Position numbers and translations under genes: made by a program. A stretch of DNA of 64,000 bases, from assembly GCA_024114885.1 (NCBI GenBank), contig CP099418.1, forward strand, positions 248,001 to 312,000. The letters run 5' to 3'. The stretch comes from Septoria linicola (lineage: Eukaryota; Ascomycota; Dothideomycetes; Mycosphaerellales; Mycosphaerellaceae). This document shows positions 12,600 through 25,590 of this stretch, piece by piece. Positions within the stretch are counted from its first letter, which is position 1. Each line of letters starts with the position of its first letter. Under the pieces are notes generated by a model, which worked only from the letters and a program-made list of their open reading frames with translations, was not told the DNA's origin and did no database searches.

Positions 12600-14890
12600 C
12601 GGTAACCTAGAAGGCCTTAATATCGGTCGCTAAAATAGCTTTCGATAGCTCCTCTTCTACCTACTCGCTAAAGGCTTTAGATAGTAAGGAATGTACGCTA
12701 ATCTTAGCTCTACTATCTCTATTCGTACGCTTCTTTATATAGAGCTTATTAAGCTTCTTACGTAGATCCGTATCGTTTAGAACACGACCCTATAAGGAAT
12801 ACGACGCTCGCTCGCTATAGAGAATAATCTCTACTAAGCTTAACTAGACCTTAGATTCGAGTATTTTATCTATCTAGAAGATATTAGCGTTATTATTAGC
12901 GTACGTAGCTTAGAGGTAGTTATCTATACGCTTGGTCTTCGGAGGCTCCTTAGCCTTCTTTTACTTTTAAGTATATATAGGAGCGACTAGAACTAGTAGA
13001 CCGTTTAGGTAGTCGTATATCTACTTATCCTCGATCTTATCGTTATTACGTCTCTAAGTTTAAGAATCCTCTAACTCTCCTATATCTATAAGGTAAGAAG
13101 CTAGCTAGTTTTTATCTTTAACCTCTTTAATACGAGGGTAATAATAAGCGCGGGTTCTTATAGCTATAGCCTAGGTCGTAATCCGCTTCTATACTCCTAT
13201 TAGCTATTCTCTAACCGAACGAGAAGGGTTTAGGTTCCGTTTTGTCTTTACGCTATCTCTAGCTATATAGATACCGATTAGATCGTCCTAATCCTTCTAT
13301 ATAATAGAAGCGACTTAACCGATATTAACGAGACTATTAATACTAGCTACCTTGTTCGCTATCCTCTACTAGCTCGCTCTTAGCGTTAATAAACGATCTA
13401 TATTTTTAAGATCGATCTTCCTATAGCGCTACTCTAATACTTCTATTAATACGAATAGCTTTAGTAGTTCCTTGTCCTAGTAGTACTATATCTTTTCCGT
13501 ACCTAGGCGAGGCGTTCTATAGTATATAATACCGGTCTTTAGATCTCTATATATTAAGCTCTTAGTCTCGAACTACTATAGGTACTCGTAGTTTATAGCT
13601 ATATAGCCTTCGAGCCTATATATCTAATAACCTAAAATCTTTAAAGCGATCGCTATATAGGCCTTAATTATTAACCCGTTATCTATCGTAGCTAAGTTAA
13701 TCGAAATCTCCTAGCTATAAGTAGGACTTAGAATATACAGATAGTCGTAATCGTAAGACTTCGCCTACTATCCTATCGACGGGCGTAGTAGCTACAGGCC
13801 TCCTTCTTCGAGTCTACGAATCGTAGTAATTACGAGGTCTTATATACTAGCGGTAATGTTATCGACGCTCGCTAGTTTACGGCCTTTATAGACTACTGTT
13901 TCTCTAGCCTCAAACTTAGAGTTTAGTCTTAGAGCGGACTTCTTTACTACTTCGTATAACTACTAGATATCTCTACTACCTTCGTTATATACTTCTATTT
14001 TAAAGTCCTTATTACTATTAATCTAACGCTAGGCTATCTTTAAGAGCTTACCGTAATCTAAGTTACTATTATTAAGGTCTAACCTAAGATAGGCCTAGAG
14101 TCTCTTACTAAAACGAAATAGTAGGCCTCGTATAAATAGAAGGGCACGAGAACGCTCGTCTATATACGAAGTAGGTATAGTATTAGAGTAGAGTATGAAC
14201 TATCTTAAGTACTCTAAGAGATTATTATCCTCGCTACGGTTAACCTTATAAAGGTTCTCTATATAGTAGCGGTTTCCGAGTATATATATATTATCGTACT
14301 TTTGGTACTTCTTAATAATCGACTCTTTAAACTTAGTATAGTCTCGGTCGTAGAAACTATTAAGGCGCTAGTATCTTCTACGTTAGACAACTATAACCTA
14401 AGTAAGTAACTTCTTATAAAGCTACTTATTATTATTAATAAGTAGAATAGCGTAGTTCCTATATAGTGCTTTAAAGCGCTTAATATACTCGGTTACGTTC
14501 TCTCTATTAAAGAAGGGATTCTAGTCCGAGCTAGGTAGTAGCGGAACCTAAGCGACAATTACCTTCTAGCTTTAAGTTACTTAGATAGTCTCTATAAGCA
14601 GCTAGAACTACGCTATAGATAGTCTACCTCTTAAGCTCGGTCCTTAAAAGATATTAGTATTAGGGTTAAGGTTAGTACCTCCTTAGTCCTCTACTTCTAT
14701 AGATATATCATTGTCTAGTAGAGAGAATAAAGTAAAAGCGAGTAGTAGCTTTACTAGAGATCTTCGAATTTGCTTATTAAGTAGGTTAGATAAGCTACTC
14801 TCTAGTATTTTAGGCCGGCTAGTAGATACTAATTTACTTATAGAGCTCGTTCGAAGGTGTTCTAAGAGCGTGTTATACTCTCCTTAATTA
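12600..14890 (-). pseudogene. Presumed gag region, younger copy
   Basis: Lies between the 5' LTR/leader and the protease on the minus strand, where gag is expected. Frames are short and stop-ridden. A CCHC knuckle could not be confirmed. The assignment is by position only. Confidence 0.35.
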
Positions 14891-15646
14891 AGGTTTTTAA
14901 ATAAAATATAGTTATTATTTAAAACGATAACTAAAAAACAAGGGTCTAAAATTTTCTTAGCCGTCTAAAGGTAAACGTTAAACTTTTTATTATAATACTA
15001 GAGCTGCATTAATTGTGCCTAATAAGCAAAGGCATGTTATATCGTATAGTTCGACCGTTTATAGCTAGGCGCGTCCGTCTCGCTTATTCGAGTAATTCGC
15101 TATATAACTATAGTAGTACAATATTACGTTAGCCTATACTATATACCGGGTCTAGGGCCTTAGACGTAATTAGTATCCTTAGCTAAACGATTAGCGTCTA
15201 ACGCTGTACTAGGGCTTATTCTAAGCGATCTATATACTAGAGGATACGAGATTACCTAGACAGGTCCGGCCTATCCTATAGCCTCTACGCTATCTAAACA
15301 AGGGCGTTTTCACGCTAAACCGGAGTCTAATCGAAGACTATTATAGGTATAGAGACCCTAAGTAAATCTCTAATATAGTAAGTCGCCTTACTATCTATCT
15401 AATAATTACTGAATAGATCTATACTAAGGGGTACTAGAGGTTTATAACTTTTCTAGGTTAGAGCGATATCTATATTCTAGAGGCTTCTACGTTACTATAG
15501 CCCTTTAAGTCGCCTCTTACGTAGGCTCCTTTAGGCCTCTTATTAATGTTTATAGTATATTAGTTCTCGCTTTAAGGCTACTATCTACTCTCTATACTTC
15601 TAGTCCCGGTATACGAGAGAAGAGATAGCCCTACCTTCGGCTCTAT

Positions 15647-15926
15647 TAATAGATAATAACTACTCTAATACTAACCCCCTAGGTAGGTATAAGAGTAGTC
15701 GCTATAGAACAAGACCTGTTCGGAGAGTAATAGTCTTGTAATATATTGATTAAACAGTAGTAACGAGCTTAAAATAGTAGCCCTAGGACTAAGAGCCTTA
15801 TACTAGGACCGTAGGACATTAAATTAATCAAGTAGAGTAAATATTACTATCTTAGAAACGAGCTACTACCTTGCTTTTATACTAAAACTACTAAGTACGG
15901 TATATAGATAGGCCTTTACCTTACTA
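15647..15926 (-). repeat. 5' LTR of the nested element
   Basis: 280-bp copy of the LTR at 2686-2965, followed directly by the CTAG target duplication. On the minus strand it lies upstream of gag, so it is the 5' LTR. Confidence 0.85.
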
Positions 15927-15930
15927 CTAG
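15927..15930. repeat. Target-site duplication, right copy (CTAG)
   Basis: Partner of 2682-2685. The sequence that follows (TTTTTAACTTAGAG) continues the older element exactly as at 8135 in the younger copy. Confidence 0.75.
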
Positions 15931-18900
15931 TTTTTAACTTAGAGCGGTATACTAATACGAGATCTTTTTCCTTTAGTATAGTAAGATCTATATAGTAATA
16001 TTTATCGAAGTACGCCTTATTCTATTCTCGAAGACGTTATTAACGTAGTCGTCCTTCTTCTATAGTCGTTTCTATAGCTTCTAGGGCTTAAGCTCGAATC
16101 GTAAGAAGCTCTACTCTAGTCTTAACCTTGCCCTAATCTATAATCTAGAAGGTATAGTGTTCTAGCTCGATTAGTAGTACTACGTTACGCTTAATTATTA
16201 CCTCTAATAGTATTAGGCTAGTAGTAGAGACGGTTATCGTTCTCTCTACCTATAGAACTACTAGAATATAGTTATAAATCGTATAAAGGCCGCTATTAGA
16301 GAGCTTTAAGTAAGCGTCTAATATTGTCTTATAGCCGACTTTAACGATAGCGTTAGACTAAGGATAGTACGGCGAAATATTAATACGTTTAATACTATAC
16401 GATAGTAGTAGCTTCTCTACGTTACTAAGGTTAGTCTTATAGTTATCGAGGATAACTTCTATAGTAGTACTCTACTAGTAAAAGATCTCTTCCTATATAA
16501 ACCTTACTATCTATACTAAGAAGATACTCTTTACTAGGTACTAGAATATATATACTTCTAGCTAGCGCGATAGAGACTCGCGTATAACTATTAACGAATA
16601 GTTCTTCGAGATATATAAGCCGTCGATATACTACCTCTAGCCGACTATAACTTAGAGCAGGATTTATAGTTCTCTAGGTACCTATCTCCTATACTAAAGA
16701 CTATAAATAGTATATTACCGAATAGCGAGCGAAATCTAAGCCTAGACTCTATCCTACTACTATCGTTTCTAGATAAGATTATACGTCTATTTAGCGCTAT
16801 AATAACCGTTCTTATAATAGTATACCTTAATAATATAAGCTCGCGCTTTAGGTTTATTAATAACTCGCTATAAGGGTCTAGCTACTCGCTCTTAGCGCTA
16901 GAGCTAGTTATTCTTAATATAAAACAGCCGACACTTCTTTCTTAACCGCTTGTACTCGTTATTAGAAACTCTCTTAGGTCTTTATATTCGTATAAGTACG
17001 AAAGCGATATTTATTAACTCCTAAGAGTAGATCCTATTAATTATAGATAGCTCGCTCTAAATCACCTATATAGAGAAAGCGTTAACGTAAAAGATATCGA
17101 AGAATTACTCGTTAATTATTAGATCTACGTCTTCTTCCTATTCTATAGCCTCTATATCTTTAGGCGTAGTAGGCTTCCTCGACAAAGAATCTAGAGCTAT
17201 ATACTTCTTACTAGGAACATATATAACGTTAAAGTCGAAGAGGTAGATCTATACTAGCTAGCGCGTTATTACTATATTTAGTAAATTAGAGATAGCCTTA
17301 TTAAGCTAGTAAACGAGAGTATTTATATTAATCTTTAATTAGAAGTATACTCCGAATAGCTATGGTTTTAGCTTCTTTAATACCTTTAGTACGCTAAGGT
17401 ATTCGCGCTTTCTAGTATTATACTTAACTTCTACTAGGTTAAATAGGCTAGACTTATATCGAACTAGATAGTAGAGAAGTAGCTCGTCTCGATTATATTA
17501 GGAAAGCGTATATCTCTAACCTTTACTACTCGAATCCACGCCTACGATAATAAGTCTCGCTCCTTCTCTATAGTTAAGAGTAACTAGGGCTAGGGCTGAA
17601 ACTAGTGTCTTTAAGACGACGTCTTTAGCTAGTTAGTGTTTAGTAGTCTATTAAAACTTAGTATTCTTCTATAAGAGTTTAAAGAGCAGAGTAAGGATAA
17701 TCGTAAAACCTTTAACCTAGACGTAGTAGTACGTAACTACGCTAAGGAAGATTCGAACCTCCTTCTAATTCTCTAGTATCGGCTATTTCTTAATCTTTAC
17801 TACTCTTATAAAGTCTAGATAGCGACTATCGATACTAGTAAGGTAGCTAACGATTACTAACTATTCGTAATAAAGCTATAGCTTATTAAAAGCTATAGTT
17901 ATATTAGCTCGTTCTATATTATAGAGAACGTCGTCTACGGCTATAATATATTTAATAACGTAACGGTAGAGGCTAGGTTTAACCTCTTTACTATCGTACT
18001 TCGTCTTAGGCTCTTTAATACTAATATTATTAAGGAACAGCTATACCTTATACGAGACATACTCTATAAGTACTTGATTAATAATACGAACGAACTAGGT
18101 AACAGAATTCGTAGCTCCTTATAGTAACGTAGTCTACTATAATAGGCCTAGTAGTAAATTAAAGCCTATAAGGTCTCTATATAATTTATCGAGTAGGATT
18201 TAGTTATATCTAGAGAAGATATTAACTAACGAGGCTAGCGCGTAACCGGTAAAGTCTTTAGAGAAACCCTTAGCGTTAGGTAGTAAGTTCGAATCTCTTA
18301 CGGTAACTTAATTAAACTTCTAAGCTACGTTAATTAACTAATACTTCTTTAGCTTACCTATCTCTATCTTCTTACTAATAAGGAAGTACGAGTTTCGATA
18401 AGCACTATAGTATAGCTTAAGAGTTCTAGCTTAGATTCGTTATCTTAGTATATCTTCTACAATATATCGTAGCGATAGGTTTAGCTTGAAGCCTAGGTAC
18501 TACTATAGCTCGTAAGGAACTATTCGAATCTTCTATAGTAGAGTAATATTAGGATTAATTCAGCCTAAATATATAAAGTCCTACGTAAAGGTAGCTTCTC
18601 GATTCCTTAGTATATAGTATAACAAATCTAGCTCCTTTAGTAGTAGTTCTATACTAGGTTTAAACTTTATAAGCTGTTTAGGCGTAAGCTATAATCTAGG
18701 CTCGATCGTCGAGAACCTCTTAGTTAGGTACTTACTATCGTAAGGTCTAGTACTAGGTAGTATAGCTACTTCCTTCTTAATATAAGTCCGTCGCTAGTTC
18801 TTTAATCTACTAGGGTTTAAGCTATTAGTTATAGTAATGTCTACGTTTACCGGTTTAATCTTATTAGTAACTCGCTTATAAAAAGTATAGACGCTAATAT

Positions 18901-21900
18901 ATTTATCTAGCTTCTACTACCTCGTAGCTTCTTTATTACGAGCTCTCTCTACTACTATATTAATAGCGGCCGAGATAACGTACGTCTCTTCGCTAAGCTC
19001 GTCGTCTACTTTATTAGAGATAACCTCGTCGTAGAGTCTAGGTTCTTAGATAGCTAGCTCCGCCTCTCTAATCTTCCTATAGGCAATTATTAAGTATTCG
19101 CCTCTATAATTCGAACCCTAGCTCGATTAAGACACTAGTATAGTATCTTCAAAACTGTATCTAATACCCTAGTACAAGTCTCGCTCGTTAGTATAAGCTA
19201 GCTTAGCTTCGCTAGTAGCTAGTAAAAGCTTCTTAAGTCGACTATTTTAGCTAAATTTAGCGATATTACCTTCGACAGCCGCTACTACGAGATAGTCGTA
19301 CTATGTTTAAGTCTAGCTATAATTAACCTGTCTTAATAGTTCGAGCTACTATCGTAAAGAGATACTTTACCTAATTAAGTCTACTATAAAATAGTCCTCG
19401 AAGTAGATTACCTTTATATACGATAACTACTACGTAAGGTAGTTAAAGACTTAATTCTCTAGGAGTTTAGAGCTATTAGTAACCGTAAACGAACACTAGT
19501 ACTAATCGCTTATCTATCTATACTACTAGTACGGTTTGAAGTATAGTATAGGAGGTATAACGTAATTATCGTTTAAAAAGGTAACTATAGAACGTTCTAC
19601 TAGCTAACCCCTCTAAGTAGAGTTTTTACCTCTAACTACTAAACGAAGCACGGAAAGGGTAGTAGAAGCTTGAAAAGCTTATAATCCCTCTCTCTACTCC
19701 TCGCTAATATAAGATCTAGAGTCCTCGATAGTATACTCTATATTCTTTAGCTAGTAATTACCGAAAGTTAGAGTTTAGACATCGACTTCTATAGAATCTA
19801 GACGCGATAAAAGTGTTAGAGCTTCTACTAAACTCGTACTATCGACTAGAGCTAGTTCCTCGGCACTCTAGCTTTTCCTAGGACTTATTCTATAGTATAT
19901 ATATTACTATAGCTATTAAAACTAGTAAATATAATAATACAGCCGTCTAGAGTACTAATTAAGCCCTCCTAAGAGCTATTATCGTAGTTCTTAGAAGCTA
20001 GGCGTACCTATCGTACCTACGGCTAGCTAAGCAAGATTAGGCTATTCGTAGGTAAGACTAGAAACGGTATAGTAACTCTTACGCTAAAGATATCGATTAA
20101 TATCTCTAGGTAGTACCTAACGAAAGTAACCTTGCCTCCGACTCCTCCTATAGTAATATTACTAAAAGAGGTTATACTAACTTAAAGCTTTCAAACGTAT
20201 TCGATTAGTATAATTATTAACTTAGCTCCCTCGTCGATTAAAGACTCGTAAGCTATTATTCGAGAGCCGTACTTTATAGGCACGTAGATACTTAGAATAA
20301 TCTAATAGATATTATTAAATAATAGAAGAATATTATCTATCTACTTATAAAGCTTAGAAGTAGGCCTAGGTTTTACTATATTAATCGCTATAGCGGTAGC
20401 CTAGAAGGCCTTGATATTAGTTACTAAAACAGCTTTTATTAGCTCCTCTACTATATCGTAGAAGGCTTTAAATAATAAGGAATATACGCTAATCTTAGCT
20501 CTACTACCTCTATTCGTACGCTTCTTTATATAGAGCTTATTAAGCTTCTTACGTAGATCTATATTATTTAGAACACGATCCTATAAGGAATACGACGCCT
20601 ACTCGCTATAGAGAATAATCTCTACTAAGCTTAACTAGATCTTAGATTCGAGTATTTTATCTATCTAGAAGACGTTAGCGTTATTATTAGTATACGTAGC
20701 TCGAAGGTAGTTATCTATACGCTTAGTCTTCGAAGGCTCCTTAGCCTTCTTCTACTTTTAAGTATACGTAGGAGCGACTAGAACTAGTAGACTATTTAGG
20801 TAGTCGTATATCTACTTATTCTCGATCTTATTGTTATTACGTCTCTAAGTTTAAGAATTCTCTAACTCTTCTATATCTATAAAGTAAGGAGCCGGCTAGT
20901 TTTTATCTTTAACCTCTTTAATATAAGAGTAACGATAAGCGCGGGTTCTTATAGCTATAGCCTAGGTCGTAATTCGCTTCTATACTCCTATTAGCTATCC
21001 TTCGACTAGATAAGAAGGGTTCGAGTTCCGCTTTGTCTTTACGTTATCTCTAGCTACGTAGGCGCCGATTAGATCGTCCTAATCTTCCTACGTAATAGAA
21101 GCGACTTAGCCGATATTAATAGGACCGTCGATACTAGCTACCTTGTTCGCTATCCTCTACTAGCTCGCTCTTAGCGTTAATAAACGATCTATATTTTCAA
21201 GATTAATCTTTCTATAGCGCTACTCTAATACTCCTATTAATACGAACAGCTTTAGTAGTTCCTTATCCTAGTAGTATTATATCTTTTCTATACCTAGGCG
21301 AGGCGTCCTATAGTATATAATACTAGTCTTTAGATCTCTATATATTAAGCTCTTAGTCTCGAACTATTATAGGTACTCGTAGTTTACGGCTATATAGCCT
21401 TCGAGCCTATATATCTAAATTCTAATAACCTAAAATCTTTAGAGCGATCGCTATATAGGCCTCGATTATTAACCTATTATCTATCGTAGCTAAATTAATC
21501 GAAATCTCCTAGCTATAAGTAGGACTTGAAATATATAGATAGTCGTGATCGTAAGACTTCGCTCGCTATCCTATCGACGAGCGTAGTAGCTATAGGCCTC
21601 CTTCTTCGAGTCGACGAATCGTAGTAATCACGAGGTCTTATATACTAGCGGTAATATTATCGACGCTTACTAGTTTATAGCCTTTATAGACTACCGTTTC
21701 TCTAGCCTTAAACTTAGAGTTTAGTCTTAGAGCGGACTTCTTTACTACTTCGTATAACTACTAGATATCTCTACCGCCTTCGTTATATACTTCTATTTTA
21801 AAGTCCTTATTACTATTAATCTAACGCTAGGCTGTCTTTAAGAGCTTACTATAATCTAAGTTACTATTATTAAGGTCTAACCTAAGATAGGCCTAGAGTC

Positions 21901-22706
21901 TCTTACCGAAACGAAATAGAAGGCCTCGTATAAATAGAAGAGTACGAGAACGCTTATCTATATATAAAGTAGGTATAGTATTAGAGTAGAGTATAAACTA
22001 CCTTAAGTACTCTAAGAGATTATTATCCTCGCTACGGTTAACCTTATAAAGGTTTTCTATATAGTAGCGGTTTCCGAGTATATATATATTATCGTACTTT
22101 TAGTATTCCTTAATAATTGACTCCTTGAACTTAGCGTAGTCTCGGTCGTAGAAACTATTAAGGCGCTAGTATCGTCTACGTTAGATAACTATAACCTAAG
22201 TAAGTAACTTCTCGTAAAGCTATTTATTATTATTAATAAGTAGGATAGCGTAGTTCCTATATAGTACTTTAAAACGCTTAATATACTTAGTTACGTTCTC
22301 TCTATTAAAGAAGGGATTCTAGTCCGAGCTAGGTAGTAGCGGAACCTAAGCGACAATTATCTTCTAGCTTTAGGTTACTTAGATAGTCTCTATAAGTAGC
22401 TAGAACTACGCTATAGATAGTCTACCTCTTAAGCTTAGTCCTTAAAAGATATTAGCGTTAGGGTTAAGGTTAGTACCTCCTTAGTCCTCTACTTCTATAG
22501 ACATGTCGTTGTCTAGTAGAGAGAATAAAGTAAAAGTAGGTAGTAGCTTTACTAGAGATCTTCGAATTTGCTTATTAAGTAGGTTAGATAAGCTACTCTC
22601 TAGTATTTCAGGCCAGCTAGTAGACGCTAATTCACTTATAGAGCTTGTTCGAAGGTGTTCTAAGAGTATGTTATACTCTCCTTGATTAGGTTTTTAAATA
22701 AAATAT

Positions 22707-22729
22707 AGTTATCGTTTAAAACGATAACT
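22707..22729. repeat. Perfect 11-bp-arm palindrome inside the Gypsy leader
   Basis: Arms AGTTATCGTTT and AAACGATAACT are exact reverse complements around one central A. Imperfect versions occur at 1207-1229, 6656-6678, 11770-11792, 14910-14932 and 19564-19586. Confidence 0.7.
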
Positions 22730-23443
22730 AAAAAACAAGAGTCTAAAATTTTATTAGCTATTAGAAGGTAAACGTTAAACTTTTCTTTATAATACTAGAG
22801 CTGTATTAATTGTGCCTAATAAGCGAAGGTATGTCGTGTCGTATAGTTCGACTATTTATAGCTAGGCGCGTCTATCTTACTTATTTAGGTAATTCGCTAA
22901 GTAACTATAGTAGTATAATATTATATTAGCCTATACTATATACCGAGTCTAGAGCCTTAGACGTAATTAGTGTCCTTAGCTAAACGATTAGCGTCTAACG
23001 CCGTACTAGAGCTTATTCTAAGCGATCTATATACTAGGAGATACGAGATTACTTAGACGGGTCCGGCCTATCCTATAGCCTCTACGCTATCTAAACGAGA
23101 GCGTTTTCACGCTAAACTAGGGTCTAATCGAAGACTATTATAGGTATAGAGACCCTAAGTAAATCTCCGATATAGTAAGTCGCCTTACTATCTATCCGAT
23201 AATTACTAAATAGATCTATACTAAGGAGTACTAGAGGTTTATAACTTTTCTAGATTAGAGCGATATCTATATTCTAGAGGCTTCTACGTTACTATAGCCT
23301 TTTAAGTCGCTTCTTACGTAGGCTCCTTTAGGCCTCTTATTAATATTTATAGTATATTAGTTCTCGCTTTAAGGCTACTATCTACTCTCTACGCTTCTAG
23401 TTCTAGAGTAAGAGAGAAGAGATAGCCCTACCTTCGGCTCTAT

Positions 23444-23723
23444 TAATAGATAATAACTACCCTAATACTAACCCTCTAGATAGGTATAAGAGTGGTCGCT
23501 ATAGAACAAGACCTGTTCAGATAGTAATAGTCTTGTAATACGTTAATTAAACGGTAGTAACGAGCTCAAAATAGTAGCTCTAGGACTAAGAGCCTTATAC
23601 TAGGACCGTAGGACCTTGAATTAATCAAGTAGAGTAAATATTACTATCTTAGAAACGAGCTACTACCTTACTTTTATACTAAAACTACTAAGCACGGTAT
23701 ATAGGTAGGCCTTTACCTTACTA
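23444..23723 (-). repeat. 5' LTR of the older Gypsy element
   Basis: Third 280-bp LTR copy, co-linear with 2686-2965 and 15647-15926, with transition differences. It ends at CTTACTA before unique RIP-affected sequence. The matching 3' LTR lies outside the window. Confidence 0.8.
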
Positions 23724-24545
23724 CTATCTAAGCTCTATTTTATACTACTAAGCTTGTCTATCTAATATGTTCTAGTAATATTATTTGAAGTAGAAGAAAC
23801 TATACTATAATTACGACGATAGACTACGAGGAATTTAGAGTCTTAAGTTATTAGATTTAACGTTAAGCGTATATAAGCGAGCTCGGCTAGCGTAGCTAAG
23901 CTAATTAGACCGCCTAATTATATAGCTTTAGCTACTTCTTTAACGATCTCTATACCTTATTTACCTTATAACGATCTAGTATAACTATACTAATACCCTT
24001 ACTCTTAATACGCGCGTAGTAGACTAGACACTTATAATAGCCTAGCTATACTATCCTATATACCTACGGATACTACTCGATTATCTCGTATATCTTAATA
24101 CTATTAAACAGTAGAGAATAGTATAATAAACGCTCTAACGCTATCGCACGAAATAATTACTATAATTCTACTACCCTTACTCGAATAAACATAATCTTAT
24201 TTTATACGCGTAGCCGCTACGTACTAATATCGACCGATAAGAAGTTAAATAGCCGCCGCTCTTATAACGAGAGCTATATTAGTACTAGCTCTAATAAGGG
24301 CGATAGGTTATCGTACGTAGTAAGCTTAATAACGGTAGTTATAGTTATAGTTAGTATTATCGGCGGAGCTACTAGAGATAGCGTGTCGTTACGTGTAAGG
24401 TCGATAACCTACCGCGTTTAGTACGATTCCTACTTATAGCCTACTATATCTACCTCGTCGCCTATCTTAGATCGCGATTTGTATAGAGAATAGGCTAATA
24501 GCTCGATTTAGTAGAGGTGCGTACGGTAGAGAAGAAGGATAACGT
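23724..24545. other. RIP-degraded unique remnant next to the retrotransposon
   Basis: Sequence outside the LTR but with the same loss of CpA and TpG. No usable frame remains. It may be a fragment of another repeat or host DNA hit by leakage of RIP. Normal composition resumes sharply at about 24,545-24,570. Confidence 0.55.
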
Positions 24546-24550
24546 TAGGC

Positions 24551-24680
24551 CGTAAGGCTTGTAAGTCACTTGCTATTTATTCACTTGCTTACTTGCCTTG
24601 CTTACGTAACAGCCAGGCTCTCTACTTGCTTACTTACTTGCCGCAAGGCTTGCAAACAAGTGAATCCTACTTGCTTGGCG
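24551..24680. repeat. ACTTGCTT-rich short repeats at the edge of the RIP block
   Basis: Degenerate tandem CTTG/ACTTGCTTACTTGCC motifs. A GCCGYAAGGCTTGYAA segment occurs twice, at about 24,552 and 24,642. This lies exactly where the RIP composition stops and where the NmrA-like gene loses its C-terminus. Confidence 0.55.
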
Positions 24681-25590
24681 ACCAGTCTGCTTGTGCGACA
24701 CCCTCTGGCAAGAACGATCTGAACACATCAGGAGGCAGCTGTTGGAATATTGTTGAGAAGCCGATGATTTTCTCGAACTCGGAAACGATCTGTTTGGCAG
24801 TATAGAAGTCGACTGCCGCATAAATGCGCTTGCCAGATAGACCTACGGAGTCGCGGAGTGCGTGGGCCACATAAGTTCCTATGCTTGAGTCTTACTTTGG
24901 AACATGGTGAACGAGACCTTGTCTGAGGTACCTGTATCATCAGTCACATCATGGAGTGTAATGCGTGCCTTGTCTCCATCTACCGGCAGTGCTAGCATGA
25001 AGCTTCCATCTTCGTTCTTTCTGATCATATCGACAAACTGCGACATGAACATTCATGGAAGGACGAAAGTGGCCGCCAGTCCACTGTCGCGGATATACTG
25101 CTCAACTCTTGCCTTGCCGTCGAAGTGCGAAACGTAGACCAGGCGGCCGTGACTCTCGTTAGACACATTGATCAGAGAGGAGAAGATGAGATGTTGTACA
25201 CCAATAGCTTTGGCTGCATCTACAACAGCTTTTGCCTGTGCGAACTCGATGTCCGCGGACATAGACTCCCAGAAGTTAGTCACGAGGAACACAGAGTGTG
25301 CGCCCTTCAGTGCGCTTGACAAGGTCTCGGGAGAGTTCATGTCGGCCTCATTGAGTCTATGATCAGCACAGTATGGAAGAAGAAACCCCGCTACTCACCA
25401 CACAGACCTCAACGCCTTGCTTGGCAAAGGCCAGCATCTGAGGCTTGGACGAATCACGACTGATGGCTCGTAACTTGAACTTCTTGCTGAGGACAGGGTC
25501 ATTCAGCACTGTTTTGATGACAAAGCTACCTTGGTTGCCAGTTGCGCCAAAGACGACAAGTGTGCTGGGATGGCTGGAAGGTGGCGACAT
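24667..25590 (-). pseudogene. NmrA-like NAD(P)-binding family protein, broken
   Basis: Three exons can be traced: 25590-25399, 25346-24932 and 24878-24667. The N-terminus MSPPSSHPSTLVVFGATGNQG carries the GxxGxxG Rossmann motif. Then come the ADMNSPETL and HSVFLVTNFWES segments typical of the NmrA/HSCARG family of redox-sensing Rossmann proteins and isoflavone-reductase-like enzymes. The C-terminal part keeps the GKRIYAAVDFYT...IVSEFEKI block. Exon 2 has an in-frame TGA at 25053-25055 just after FVLP, where family members continue, and the same frame stays open after it. The protein also ends early, soon after the PEGVA segment, at the CTTG repeats. Both lesions suggest a pseudogene damaged at the border of the transposon block. 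Confidence 0.7.

Larger units (their letters stand above)
2686..15926 (-). mobile_element. Nested Ty3/Gypsy LTR retrotransposon, RIP-degraded
   Basis: A 13.2-kb element bounded by two 280-bp LTRs and flanked on both sides by the 4-bp direct repeat CTAG. The coding strand is minus, so the right LTR is the 5' LTR. Order read on the minus strand: LTR, presumed gag (about 14.9-12.6 kb), retropepsin (12.49-12.22 kb), reverse transcriptase, RNase H, integrase to about 8.0 kb, then about 5 kb of extra sequence, then the 3' LTR. Gypsy identity rests on the order PR-RT-RH-IN and on RT/RNase H segments resembling the FLG...YYRVWVKGF and ALKKLKLWLFGVYF motifs. Nearly every frame is broken by TAA/TAG codons that fit RIP of Gln and Trp codons. 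The element must be non-autonomous now. Confidence 0.85.
15927..23443 (-). mobile_element. Older Gypsy element, 5' part (gag-pol)
   Basis: About 7.5 kb corresponding to 8131-15646 of the younger copy, co-linear throughout. It carries the same minus-strand gag, protease, RT, RNase H and integrase order with a similar stop density. It is bounded on the right by its own LTR (23444-23723). Together with 1-2681 it forms one element split by the younger insertion. Differences between copies are overwhelmingly transitions. Confidence 0.8.

Noticed and set aside
22503..22685. 60-codon plus-strand frame in the Gypsy leader
   Set aside because: It is antisense to the presumed gag region of a RIP-degraded element and has no recognisable motif.
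1..24545. Centromere or AT-rich isochore without specific content
   Set aside because: LTRs, target duplication and recognisable pol domains explain the composition as RIPed retrotransposons.
24593..24940. Several overlapping plus- and minus-strand frames of 60-77 codons
   Set aside because: Only the minus frame with GKRIYAAVDFYT matches a family (NmrA-like exon 3); the others are its shadows.
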